This document shows positions 1 through 8,424 of a DNA stretch of 25,686 nucleotides, one piece after another (within the stretch, counting starts at the first letter, position 1; each line of letters starts with the position of its first letter). The notes beneath the pieces were generated by a model. The model made no database searches, was not told the origin of the DNA, and saw only the letters and a program-made list of their open reading frames with translations. This stretch comes from Bacteroidales bacterium UBA5382. GTDB taxonomy: Bacteria > Bacteroidota > Bacteroidia > Bacteroidales > Dysgonomonadaceae. Position numbers and translations under genes: made by a program. The stretch lies in NCBI GenBank assembly GCA_002409745.1, contig DHOU01000038.1:109830-135515 (forward strand), in the 5' to 3' direction.

Positions 1-318
1 CGTCAAACAATTAACTGGCAATAATAATTACGCTCTTGCTGCGTGATCGAATAACAGTAGATCAATCGCTTAATCCTGTCACAGGTGATAGGACAAGACA
101 TCACCCGGAAGCTGTGGCTTCGAAGCGTTTCGATACGGTGGTGCAGGTAAATCGGAGATAGGGTAGGCGGCGCTTCGACGCTTGTCCGAAATTTAAGAAG
201 CTAAGGTTTGAGTGGGTGGCTTCAGTCTTGCTCATTCCCGACAATTAAAATGGAGATAAGCATGTAGAAAGCAAATTATTTCCTCGTTTGGACGAGGGTT
301 CAAGTCCCTCCAGCTCCA
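1..318 (+). ncRNA. ssrA: tmRNA (ssrA), 5' end outside the window
   Basis: Transfer-messenger RNA, which rescues stalled ribosomes and adds a degradation tag. The tag reading frame is visible at 17-46: GGC AAT AAT AAT TAC GCT CTT GCT GCG TGA, giving GNNNYALAA; the YALAA ending is a typical protease-recognised tag end. The tRNA-like 3' end has a perfect T-arm (GAGGG, loop TTCAAGT, CCCTC) at about 294-310, followed by the 3' acceptor strand CAGCTCC and discriminator A at 318. The next bases are CT, so the CCA tail is not encoded and must be added afterwards. The 5' acceptor strand and the first pseudoknot lie before the window. The resume codon is inferred by comparison with known tags. Confidence 0.93.
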
Positions 319-340
319 CTGCTAATGAACAAAAAGTTTT

Positions 341-383
341 GCATCAGATGATTACCGTAGAATAATTGTCTGATGCTTTTTTT
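341..383 (+). terminator. Intrinsic terminator of tmRNA
   Basis: GCATCAGA (341-348) pairs perfectly with TCTGATGC (369-376) and is followed at once by seven T (377-383). It sits 22 nt after the tmRNA end. A TTG at 366 lies inside this hairpin, which argues against extending the next gene upstream to that codon. Confidence 0.85.
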
Positions 384-407
384 GCACGGTTATTCAATAA
401 GAATTCA

Positions 408-1190
408 ATGGAATTACGAACAGTAAATGTCACACGGTATATCACGCCTCTTCGGGAAGGCGGATCTCTGCCTGCATTAGTGGAAGCGGATGACGGTTTC
501 AAATATGTGCTGAAATTTCGAGGATCGGGACATGGAACGAAAGTGTTGATTTCGGAATTAATAGGCGGTGTGATTGCAAAATTACTCGGATTAAATATCC
601 CTGAATTAGTGTTTATAAACCTCGATGAAGCTTTCGGGCGCTCCCAGCGCGATGAGGAAATTCAAGATTTGCTCAAGGCGAGCCGGGGACTGAATTTAGG
701 ATTAAGCTTCCTGTCCGGCGCATTGGCCTACGATCCGGTCACAACGAAAATAGACTGCGCTACTGCATCAAAGATTGTCTGGATGGATGCTTATCTGACG
801 AATATCGATCGTACCGTACGGAATACGAATATGCTGATGTGGCATAAAGAATTATGGCTCATCGATCATGGGTCGATGTTATATTTCCATCACAACTGGG
901 ATCACTCAAATCAACCGGAACTTAATCCTTTTCCCATGATTAAAGATCACGTTCTGTTACCATTTGCCCTTCATTTGGAAGATGCCAACGTCGCTGCACA
1001 GTCGGTACTTTCGGATTTGGTTTTAGAAGAAGTCGTAACCCTCATTCCCGACGAATTCGTGGGGTGGGCGGCACCTGATGAAACTCCCGATTCTGTTCGC
1101 CAACGTTATTACGATTTTCTCCGATTGCGTTTAAAGTATTCGACTATCTTTTTAAACGAAGCCATCCATGCACAAAAAGCTTTTTTATGA
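408..1190 (+). CDS. HipA-like protein kinase (HipA_2-type family)
   Basis: A 260-residue protein of the HipA/PI4-kinase-like fold, resembling the stand-alone HipA-like kinase family, not the full-length HipA toxin. Visible elements: a lysine in a VLKF strand (about K36), a catalytic-loop-like stretch NIDRTVRNTN (about residues 132-141) with D134, N139 and N141, and a metal-binding IDHGS segment (about D153) in the place of the DFG motif. The ATG at 408 is chosen because the in-frame TTG at 366 lies inside the tmRNA terminator. The last 23 nt overlap the DUF3037 gene, so the two are translationally linked. No clear TAnnTTTG box lies between the terminator and the start, so the promoter is unknown. 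The substrate is unknown; toxin-like phosphorylation is possible but not shown. Confidence 0.8.
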   Translation: MELRTVNVTRYITPLREGGSLPALVEADDGFKYVLKFRGSGHGTKVLISELIGGVIAKLLGLNIPELVFINLDEAFGRSQRDEEIQDLLKASRGLNLGLSFLSGALAYDPVTTKIDCATASKIVWMDAYLTNIDRTVRNTNMLMWHKELWLIDHGSMLYFHHNWDHSNQPELNPFPMIKDHVLLPFALHLEDANVAAQSVLSDLVLEEVVTLIPDEFVGWAAPDETPDSVRQRYYDFLRLRLKYSTIFLNEAIHAQKAFL

Positions 1191-1560
1191 ATATGCCGTT
1201 ATCCGAGTGGTTCCGAAAGTAGAACGGGGAGAGTTCGTGAATGTCGGAATCATCTTGTTTTGCAAAACGGCAAGATATATCGGCATGAAATACGAGATCG
1301 ATAGAGAAGAGCTTTCGGGATATTCGTCGGAATTGGATATCGACTTATTATTGCAAACGATAGCTTCCTTTAAAACCATGGCATATGGGGAGAGTGGGGG
1401 GGGAGAAATATCCCGTCTCGATATGGTTGAACGCTTTCGATGGCTGACGGCTGTCCGCAGTACTTGTTTGCAGACGAGTACACCTCAACATGGTTTTACG
1501 ACGGATCCTGTACGTACGCTTGAAATGCTTTTTGATGAATATGTGGGGGATGATGTATGA
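1168..1560 (+). CDS. DUF3037 family protein
   Basis: A 130-residue protein matching the DUF3037 pattern: an N-terminal YEYAVIRVVPKVERGEFVNVGIILF-like segment (residues 8-32), the hallmark of the family. No signal peptide or membrane segment. It starts inside the HipA-like kinase gene, a gene order often seen for these two families, which suggests that the products act together, perhaps as effector and modulator. Function is unknown. The C-terminus is acidic (YVGDDV), and the stop codon lies inside a GATGTAT tandem array, so slippage there would alter only the last residues. Confidence 0.78.
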   Translation: MHKKLFYEYAVIRVVPKVERGEFVNVGIILFCKTARYIGMKYEIDREELSGYSSELDIDLLLQTIASFKTMAYGESGGGEISRLDMVERFRWLTAVRSTCLQTSTPQHGFTTDPVRTLEMLFDEYVGDDV

Positions 1561-1579
1561 TGTATGATGTATGATGTAT
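1552..1579. repeat. Four perfect GATGTAT heptamers at the DUF3037 stop codon
   Basis: Four exact copies of GATGTAT in tandem (1552-1579), with partial copies on each side. The TGA stop (1558-1560) is formed by the junction of the first two copies. The array lies between the convergent DUF3037 and SDR genes. Confidence 0.9.
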
Positions 1580-1605
1580 GAAGGATGAGTTAGGGCAGGA
1601 CTTTT

Positions 1606-2385
1606 TCATTTAAGGAATTTTCCTGATAAACGTGTGACCCATTTGCGAGGCAACAACCGTACACCAAAAGCAATGAGTTTGTTCCGTGTTCCGTGAATAG
1701 CGACAGACTTTCCTTTCAACATCGCCTGATAACCTACTTTTGCGACATCCGCAGCCATGGGAAGTTTACGCCCTTTCACCATAGAACTCTTTTTCATGTT
1801 CGAATCTTCCATGAAGAAGGTGCCGGTCGGACCCGGACATAATGATGTAACCGTAATTCCTCTATTTTTTACCTCATAGCCGATAGCTTCGGAAAAGTGC
1901 AAAACATACGCTTTTGTTGCGAAATACACCGCCATCATCGGCCCCGGTTGAAACGCGGCCGTTGAACATACATTTAAAATTCGCCGCGTTATTTGCCTGT
2001 TATTTTGAGACGATTCCCTTTGAATGAAAAGATGACACAACCGCGTAAGGGTGGTTATATTTAATTGTATCATCTGTTCATAACGTTCCCATTCGGTATC
2101 TGCAAAAGGGCCGAAATCTCCGAATCCGGCATTATTGACCAAATAAGTAATATGCGGCGCTTCGGTTTCCCGGAAAATTGCTTCTGCGGCATCGGGTAAT
2201 GACAAATCCTTTGCAATTACCTGTACCGATATTTTATAATCTTTTTCGAAGGATGATTTTATCTGCTGCAGTTGGTCTGCATTCCGAGCTACTAAAATTA
2301 AACAACATCCTTCTTTGGCAAATAGTTTGGCTAATTCAAACCCAATGCCTTTAGAAGCCCCTGTTATTAAAGCGGTATATTTCAT
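1606..2385 (-). CDS. Short-chain dehydrogenase/reductase (SDR)
   Basis: A 259-residue classical SDR, an NAD(P)H-dependent cytosolic oxidoreductase. Signatures: cofactor loop TGASKGIG (residues 8-15), NNAG (84-87), catalytic S141, Y154 and K158 in YFATK, and the PG motif after the active site. The C-terminal basic segment (LLPRKWVTRLSGKFLK) is seen in DltE-like SDRs that act on lipid or acyl substrates, but the substrate cannot be read from sequence. The ATG at 2385 is preferred over an upstream in-frame TTG because it puts the Rossmann strand at the usual distance from the N-terminus. It is co-directional with rodA but separated from it by 142 bp of heptamer repeats. Confidence 0.88.
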   Translation of the reverse strand: MKYTALITGASKGIGFELAKLFAKEGCCLILVARNADQLQQIKSSFEKDYKISVQVIAKDLSLPDAAEAIFRETEAPHITYLVNNAGFGDFGPFADTEWERYEQMIQLNITTLTRLCHLFIQRESSQNNRQITRRILNVCSTAAFQPGPMMAVYFATKAYVLHFSEAIGYEVKNRGITVTSLCPGPTGTFFMEDSNMKKSSMVKGRKLPMAADVAKVGYQAMLKGKSVAIHGTRNKLIAFGVRLLPRKWVTRLSGKFLK

Positions 2386-2403
2386 TATTGCGGCGGCCAA
2401 ATG

Positions 2404-2498
2404 ACTAATTACGAATTACAAATTACAAATGACGAATGACGAATGACGAATGACTAATTATGAATGAAAAGTCTAAGGTCGAATGTCTAACGTCTAAA
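2404..2498. repeat. Two adjacent heptamer arrays between rodA and the SDR gene
   Basis: Nine tandem 7-bp units run from 2404 to 2466 (ACTAATT, ACGAATT, ACAAATT, ACAAATG, ACGAATG three times, ACTAATT, ATGAATG). After AAAA, four units of another heptamer follow at 2471-2498 (GTCTAAG, GTCGAAT, GTCTAAC, GTCTAAA). The arrays fill most of the rodA-SDR gap. No terminator or clear promoter is seen in the gap. Confidence 0.85.
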
Positions 2499-2527
2499 GA
2501 CGTGAAGCAATTCCTCCTCATCCTTCT

Positions 2528-3985
2528 TTACATTCGTTTTTGTGATTTATCGATTCGCAGGAAAATAAACAGCAGAATAGTGAATCCCCATAGCGATGAT
2601 CCACCGTAACTGAAGAAAGGAAGCGGTATCCCGATGACCGGCATGATGCCAATAACCATGCCTATATTGATGATAAGGTGAAAGAGGAAAACACTCGCCA
2701 CTCCATAACCATACACACGCCCGAATACCGTTCGTTGACGTTCTGCCAGATAAATAAGCCTTAAAATAAAGATTACAAATAAAATCAAAACGATGGAAGA
2801 TCCTATGAATCCCTGTTCTTCACCGATCGTACAAAAAATGAAATCCGTATCTTGTTCCGGTACATACTTTAATTTTGTTTGTGTACCATTTAAAAAACCC
2901 TTGCCGGCAAATCCTCCGGAACCGATCGCTATTTTCGACTGTCCCACATGGTATCCCGAACCCTGGAGATCCTGCTCCATACCGAGAGTCACTTTAATTC
3001 GCGTTTGCTGATGAGGTTGCAGCACATCGTAAAAAACATATTCTACCGATTCGACGAATGCAAAAGAGGCTACGACAAAAAGGAAAATATACAAGTACGG
3101 TTTTTTCCAAAATCGAAGAAACAACAGTATGAGATATAAGCCGGTTAGTCCCAATGAAAGTAACGCGACGAACCCATAATTGACTTTCACTCCAAATAAG
3201 GAGATTAAAAATGCAACGAGAAAAAGAACAACAGGTATCGTTAGTATAATAGCGCTCACTTCCCGTCTTTTCAAATAGCTCCGAACCATTCCAGCCGCAA
3301 AAACGATAATAAGCAATGTCGTAATGAATTCCCCAAGGGAAATGGAACCTACGAATGTTTCCGAAAACCGAATACCCAGTACAAAATAAATGATCGTCGA
3401 AATGCCGATAAGTAAAAATCCACCCGGAAGACCTTCCCGGTAGAGCATCATTATAAAAGCCAAGTATACCAAAGCCGTTCCGGTTTCGCTTTGGAGGACG
3501 ACCAGGATAAAAGGCAACAAAATGATGGAAGATACCAGCAGTAAGTTTTTAGGCTTCATCAATCGGAAATTGTATGAATTGAAAGCTTTCGCAAGAACCA
3601 GCGCAATGATGAATTTCATAAATTCGGCCGGTTGCAAGCGTACCGGCCCCATCACTAACCACGAACGGCTACCGTTGATTTCCGGTGCGACAAGAAGCGT
3701 AATCAACAGTAATGCGATGCCGCCGATATAGAAAATAAAAGCGTAGGTTTCGTAAAAACCTGTATCTATTTTCATTAAAGCGAAAGCCAGTAATAAAGAT
3801 GTCCCTATCCATACCAACTGCATACCGGCACGACTCGACAAATCGAACATACTTGTCGCGTTTTCCAAGTCGAAACTCGCCGCATATATACTGATCCAAC
3901 CCATCACCAGGAATAGTAAGTACAGTATTATGGTCGGCATATCGACCTTTCCTTTTTCTTCTGTTTCCGTCGTTTCTCTGTTCAT
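2528..3985 (-). CDS. rodA: Rod shape-determining glycosyltransferase RodA
   Basis: A 485-residue polytopic SEDS-family membrane protein that polymerises peptidoglycan from lipid II in the elongation complex, working with PBP2. Family hallmarks: NGSRSW followed by the QPAEFMK segment (about residues 104-125), QSETGTALVY, the periplasmic stretch GQSKIAIGSGG to VPEQDTDFIF with its following GEE, and the C-terminal IGIPLPFFSYGGSS motif. About ten hydrophobic segments. Longer than E. coli RodA because of extra hydrophobic segments in the middle, common in Bacteroidetes. It starts 3 bp after the PBP2 stop codon, so it is in the same operon. Confidence 0.96.
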   Translation of the reverse strand: MNRETTETEEKGKVDMPTIILYLLFLVMGWISIYAASFDLENATSMFDLSSRAGMQLVWIGTSLLLAFALMKIDTGFYETYAFIFYIGGIALLLITLLVAPEINGSRSWLVMGPVRLQPAEFMKFIIALVLAKAFNSYNFRLMKPKNLLLVSSIILLPFILVVLQSETGTALVYLAFIMMLYREGLPGGFLLIGISTIIYFVLGIRFSETFVGSISLGEFITTLLIIVFAAGMVRSYLKRREVSAIILTIPVVLFLVAFLISLFGVKVNYGFVALLSLGLTGLYLILLFLRFWKKPYLYIFLFVVASFAFVESVEYVFYDVLQPHQQTRIKVTLGMEQDLQGSGYHVGQSKIAIGSGGFAGKGFLNGTQTKLKYVPEQDTDFIFCTIGEEQGFIGSSIVLILFVIFILRLIYLAERQRTVFGRVYGYGVASVFLFHLIINIGMVIGIMPVIGIPLPFFSYGGSSLWGFTILLFIFLRIDKSQKRM

Positions 3986-3988
3986 ATT

Positions 3989-5890
3989 TTAATTTGCAAC
4001 AGGTATTGTCACCGTTGCTGCCGGAGGTGCGTTTTTAGTATATAAATAAGGGAGAACGACTCTATCGATCATCGTTTTTTCCAACCATTTATCTGTCTCG
4101 GGAATTTCCCCCTTAAAGAATTTTTGCAGCATCAACCGTCCTATCGGTACGGCATTCGTTGCCCCAAAACGTCCGTTTTCGACAATCACGACAATCGCCA
4201 CCTGCGGATCGTCTTTCGGAGCAAAGCCCATGAAGAGCGAATGGTCTTCGCCATGAGGATTTTGCGCCGTACCGGTTTTGCCGCATACCTGAATCTCTGG
4301 CGCTAAATTTGCTCCATAGCAAGTACCTTTGGTTACCGCATCGGCCATGCCATTGACAATAATTTCGAAATATTCCCGAGCTATTTCACTATTTCTACGA
4401 TTGGTAAAAGCCGTATCCAATGGTGCCCCTTTTCGTTCTTTTACAACGTGAGGAGTATAAAAAGAGCCTCTGTTTGCCGTCATTGCTGCAAAATTTGCTA
4501 TCTGTAGCGGAGTGGTAAGGATTTCTCCTTGACCGATAGCGGTGGATATAATATTGTGAGCATTCCAGCGCGAATTTTTAAAAATATTGGTGTAAAACTT
4601 GCTGTTGGGGATAAACCCTCTTTTTTCAGAAGGAAGATCGACTCCCAATTTATATCCGAACCCCATATCTACCATATGATCTTTCCAGTGATCGAATGCA
4701 TTATTAACATCGGAATATTTTGTCCGGTTGCTGAGCATCGCATTTAATCCGTAACAAAAGAAAGAATTGCAAGATGTTGCTAAAGCATATTGGATGGCCA
4801 GAGGAGAGGCATGACCGTGACAAGCCGGTTTTCCTCCTAATGGAGGATATCCATGGTAACAAACATATTGTGTTTGTTCCGTAATAATGCCTTCTTGTAG
4901 AAAGATAAGCCCTTGTGCCGGTTTGAAAGTCGATCCGGGGGGGTAAGTCCCTGCAACCGCCCGGTTGATTAACGGTTTATACGGGTTTTTTTCCAACGAT
5001 TGATAGTTTTTCCCGAAATCGCGTCCGGTAAGCAAAGACGGATCGTAGTTAGGCGCAGATATCATACAAAGTATCTCGCCTGTTTTGGGCTCAATCATGA
5101 TGATGCTGCCGACTTTATTGTGCATCAACAGTTCACCGTAAGCCTGTAAGTCTAAATCGATACTGAGAGTTAGATCGCGTCCCGATACCGGCGCCCTGTC
5201 GTATTCTCCATTCTTATATTTACCCTGAATACGGCCGTGGGCGTCGCGAAGAAGTATTTCCACCCCTTTTTCACCGCGCAAGTCTTCCTCATGCGATAAT
5301 TCGATGCCCGATTTTCCGACATAATCGCCGCGTATATAATAGGGATTAGCAGCTATTTCATTTTTATTCGCTTCCGCTATATAGCCGAGTATTAATCCCA
5401 TGTTGGGATATTTGTATTGGCGTTCCGTACGATGTTGAATGTAAATGCCGGGGAATTTATATAATTTTTCTTGTAAAAGCCCGTACTCTTCCACATTGAG
5501 TTGGGACATAAATATTTGAGGCGTATAGGAGGAATACCCCGGATTTTTACGAGGGTCTCTCATCTCCGCGTTTAATTGATAAAAACGTTGCTTGTCGATA
5601 TTCAAGGTCCGGCAAAAATCGATTGTGTCAAAGGCTTCCATCTCACGTACAACCATCATCACATCATACGTCGGTTGATTGTAAACGAGTAATTCGCCTT
5701 TCCGGTCATAAATGGCGCCTCTTGCCGGATATAACGTCTTGCGCAGAAATGCGTGGCTATCGGCATATTCCCGATACTTAGGGCTTAATATCTGTAAATG
5801 GAATAATTGGCCTATATAAATTAGTGCAAAAACGATAATAATACCCGTTATGACATATTTTCTTTTAAATAGAGGATTATGACTGTTCAC
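3989..5890 (-). CDS. mrdA: Penicillin-binding protein 2, elongation transpeptidase
   Basis: A 633-residue class B PBP that cross-links peptidoglycan during lateral wall growth. Order: one N-terminal membrane anchor (about residues 12-35), pedestal/dimerisation region with the RGAIYDRKGE motif near residue 57, then the transpeptidase domain with all three active-site motifs: STFK (S320-K323), SCN (S373-N375) and KTGTA (K538-A542). All catalytic residues are intact. It overlaps mreD by 14 nt and precedes rodA by 3 bp, so the SEDS-PBP pair is co-expressed. The C-terminus ends in an Ala/Pro/Val-rich tail. Confidence 0.96.
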   Translation of the reverse strand: MNSHNPLFKRKYVITGIIIVFALIYIGQLFHLQILSPKYREYADSHAFLRKTLYPARGAIYDRKGELLVYNQPTYDVMMVVREMEAFDTIDFCRTLNIDKQRFYQLNAEMRDPRKNPGYSSYTPQIFMSQLNVEEYGLLQEKLYKFPGIYIQHRTERQYKYPNMGLILGYIAEANKNEIAANPYYIRGDYVGKSGIELSHEEDLRGEKGVEILLRDAHGRIQGKYKNGEYDRAPVSGRDLTLSIDLDLQAYGELLMHNKVGSIIMIEPKTGEILCMISAPNYDPSLLTGRDFGKNYQSLEKNPYKPLINRAVAGTYPPGSTFKPAQGLIFLQEGIITEQTQYVCYHGYPPLGGKPACHGHASPLAIQYALATSCNSFFCYGLNAMLSNRTKYSDVNNAFDHWKDHMVDMGFGYKLGVDLPSEKRGFIPNSKFYTNIFKNSRWNAHNIISTAIGQGEILTTPLQIANFAAMTANRGSFYTPHVVKERKGAPLDTAFTNRRNSEIAREYFEIIVNGMADAVTKGTCYGANLAPEIQVCGKTGTAQNPHGEDHSLFMGFAPKDDPQVAIVVIVENGRFGATNAVPIGRLMLQKFFKGEIPETDKWLEKTMIDRVVLPYLYTKNAPPAATVTIPVAN

Positions 5891-6395
5891 GGGGATTGCT
5901 GTTATGGGTTAAACTGTCTAATGCGAAAATCAATATGCACGTAATAAGAGATGACGATATAATGAGCAGTAACGTATGCGTAATATTAAAGAAAGTAAAT
6001 GATTCAATAAAAAAAAGAAGGGTTTGATGAAACACCACCATCAGAATCGTAAAGCGTACGAAAGGCCCGGTTGATGAATGGATACCGGGGACATACTGCT
6101 CATAATCTTCTCTGCCGAAAATAAGATTGATAACAGGTTTGCGAAAAGCAGCCACAATAGTCGTGGCGGCAGCATTCATACCGGGGGTGTTCAGGAATAT
6201 ATCGATTAGCAATCCCATCATAAAACCCGAAATGATCACATAAAACGGATTCCGGCCGATAGGCAGCTTCAGGAGAAAATAGATATATAAAATAGGTGTC
6301 GCCACACCGAATAAATGAATCCGGTTCAGCAATAATGTTTGCAGCAAAACAAGCAAAGCCAGTAAAAACACTTCGTAAATATAACTCAGCTTCAT
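5877..6395 (-). CDS. mreD: Rod shape-determining protein MreD
   Basis: A 172-residue inner-membrane protein with about five hydrophobic helices and no enzymatic motif, as expected for MreD, a membrane part of the elongation complex. Recognised by size, membrane profile, the FLLKLPIGRNPFYVIISGF-like second/third helix region and position between mreC and mrdA. Its start overlaps the mreC stop by 4 nt (ATGA type) and its end overlaps mrdA by 14 nt, so the three are translationally coupled. Confidence 0.9.
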   Translation of the reverse strand: MKLSYIYEVFLLALLVLLQTLLLNRIHLFGVATPILYIYFLLKLPIGRNPFYVIISGFMMGLLIDIFLNTPGMNAAATTIVAAFRKPVINLIFGREDYEQYVPGIHSSTGPFVRFTILMVVFHQTLLFFIESFTFFNITHTLLLIISSSLITCILIFALDSLTHNSNPREQS

Positions 6396-7234
6396 TGTAA
6401 AGACATTTCAAGTGTGTTTTGCTCTTCGTTAAACCGGTCATCGATGACCAGTACATTGCGGATCGTATAAAAATCAGTCGCCAACTCAATATCGAATGTA
6501 TTGAAGTTATCGTCAAGAGACGCCCCTTGACCGCTGACAAAGCCTATGACAACATCTTTCGGGAAAATTCGAGAGAAACTTGTCAGTACGGTGTCTCCCT
6601 TATTAAACTGTTCGTGTTTGGGCAATTCTTGCAGTTGGGCGAAACGAATATTTTTACCGTTCCAGGAAACCGAGCCGTAGTTCTCCGAATCGCTCAACTT
6701 CGCACTTAATCGGAACCTGGGGTTGATAACGGGAATGACGAGAGAAAAGTGTTCGGATACTTTCGATATCACTCCTACGACTCCCGTTTGTGAAATGACT
6801 CCCATATCCGTCCTGACCCCTTCGGCCGAACCCATATTAATGGTCATGAAATTATTCATTCCCGAAAAACTGAGATTTACGACTTCAGCAGGGATGAACC
6901 GGAATTGCTCCGGTTGAATACTATCCGATGCAAAAGCTTTCACCTCCAAGGAGTCTGTCGGCAAACTTTCCACGTAGGATTGTAAGGCGTAAAGGCGATT
7001 TTGGAGTTCCGCATTCTGTTCGAGCAATTGACGATTATTTTTCTTTAAATAAAAGAAAGAAGAGACATTGTTCGATGCGGTATAAATCCAACCGGTCACA
7101 TTATTTGCGGAGGTAAGATAAACGCTTCTCTGATAAGAGTTCTGTGTGAAAACAAGATAAAAGCTGAAAGCAATTAATACAATTGCTACCAACCAATGAC
7201 TGTTTCGCAAAATGAAATTAAGCAGATTCCTCAT
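6392..7234 (-). CDS. mreC: Rod shape-determining protein MreC
   Basis: A 280-residue bitopic protein: short cytoplasmic N-terminus, one membrane helix (about residues 13-30), a coiled coil (about 62-92, with NRQLLEQNAELQNRL), then the beta-rich periplasmic domain with the conserved GVVGVISKVSEHFSLV segment. MreC links the MreB filaments to PBP2 in the periplasm. It lies 130 bp after mreB; that gap holds no convincing promoter, only a TAGGTTTTG-like stretch one base away from the consensus spacing. Confidence 0.94.
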   Translation of the reverse strand: MRNLLNFILRNSHWLVAIVLIAFSFYLVFTQNSYQRSVYLTSANNVTGWIYTASNNVSSFFYLKKNNRQLLEQNAELQNRLYALQSYVESLPTDSLEVKAFASDSIQPEQFRFIPAEVVNLSFSGMNNFMTINMGSAEGVRTDMGVISQTGVVGVISKVSEHFSLVIPVINPRFRLSAKLSDSENYGSVSWNGKNIRFAQLQELPKHEQFNKGDTVLTSFSRIFPKDVVIGFVSGQGASLDDNFNTFDIELATDFYTIRNVLVIDDRFNEEQNTLEMSLQ

Positions 7235-7364
7235 ATCAAGCGTTGACCCTTAGCTATCCATTATTGACAATTAGCTTTCACAGCATCCTTCTCAATCAAG
7301 CCTGACTTCTCCGCGATGTACCCTGTGGTAATCTAATAGACAAAACCTATAGCATATAAGCCGA

Positions 7365-8390
7365 TTATCTCATCAAAAAATTAAATTTATTGATATTCCT
7401 CAAAGCGATGCCCGTTCCTTTGGCTACCACATGCAAAGGATCGTCGGCAACACGAAACGGAATCCCTATCTTGTCCGTCAGACGCTTATCAAGTCCTCTG
7501 AGGAGAGCGCCCCCACCGGTAAGATAAATGCCGTTGCGTACAATATCGGCATATAATTCGGGAGGTGTTTGTTCCAATGCGCTGACCACAGCAGAATCAA
7601 CTTTAGAGAGTGATTTTTCCAGACAATGGGCAATTTCCTGATAAGAGACAGGGATATCCATCGGCAAAGAAGTCATACGATTAGGTCCTTGCACAATAAA
7701 ATCTTCGGGGGGATTCGCTAATTCCGTCAACACAGAGCCGACACTTATTTTTATCAGTTCGGATGTCCGTTCCCCAACTTTCATGTTATGTTGACGTCCC
7801 ATATAATCCTGAATATCTTCGGTGAAATCATCCCCTGCAATTTTGAGGGACTTATTCGTTACGATACCTCCCAGCGAAATCACTGCAATTTCGGTTGTGC
7901 CCCCGCCTATATCGACAATCATATTCCCTTCGGGAGCTTCTACGTCGAGACCTATCCCCAAGGCTGCCGCCATCGGTTCGAAGATCATATATACATCGCG
8001 TCCCCCAGCATGTTCTGCCGAGTCTCGCACGGCACGTATTTCGACTTCCGTGCTCCCCGAAGGGATACACACCACAATCCGCAAAGAAGGCGTAAAAAGT
8101 CCCCCTTTGTTTTTGTTTGCCATCCTAATCATGCCGCGTATCATTTGCTCCGCGGCGTTAAAATCGGCGATCACACCGTCGATCAAAGGCCTGACCGTAC
8201 GGATATTCTCATGCGTTTTGCCATGCATTTGGCGAGCTTTTTCGCCTAAAGCGATCATTTTTTCTGTTTTGCGATCAAGCGCAACAATAGAAGGCTCGTC
8301 CAATAATATCTTTCCTGCGTTGTTTACGATAATGGAATTTGCCGTTCCAAGATCCATGGCCAATTCCTGTGTAAATGAAAATAACCCCAT
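7365..8390 (-). CDS. mreB: Actin-like cell-shape protein MreB
   Basis: A 341-residue bacterial actin. Nucleotide-binding motifs: phosphate-1 DLGTANSIIV (about residues 14-23), phosphate-2 DIGGGTTEIAVISLGGI (about 164-180) and the adenosine motif LTGGGALLRGL near the C-terminus. An N-terminal FSFTQELAM segment precedes the first strand. MreB filaments under the membrane orient the wall-synthesis complexes. The gene is 34 bp downstream of purH on the same strand, so transcription probably begins before purH. Confidence 0.97.
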   Translation of the reverse strand: MGLFSFTQELAMDLGTANSIIVNNAGKILLDEPSIVALDRKTEKMIALGEKARQMHGKTHENIRTVRPLIDGVIADFNAAEQMIRGMIRMANKNKGGLFTPSLRIVVCIPSGSTEVEIRAVRDSAEHAGGRDVYMIFEPMAAALGIGLDVEAPEGNMIVDIGGGTTEIAVISLGGIVTNKSLKIAGDDFTEDIQDYMGRQHNMKVGERTSELIKISVGSVLTELANPPEDFIVQGPNRMTSLPMDIPVSYQEIAHCLEKSLSKVDSAVVSALEQTPPELYADIVRNGIYLTGGGALLRGLDKRLTDKIGIPFRVADDPLHVVAKGTGIALRNINKFNFLMR

Positions 8391-8424
8391 ACCTCTGCTG
8401 TTTATTACAATAGTTATACCTTAA

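Noticed and set aside
366..407. TTG at 366 as start of the HipA-like kinase
   Set aside because: It lies inside the tmRNA terminator hairpin; the ATG at 408 gives the normal protein start.
7822..8424. 200-codon plus-strand frame opposite mreB
   Set aside because: It is antisense to the strongly conserved mreB gene and has no family features; it reflects codon bias on the other strand.
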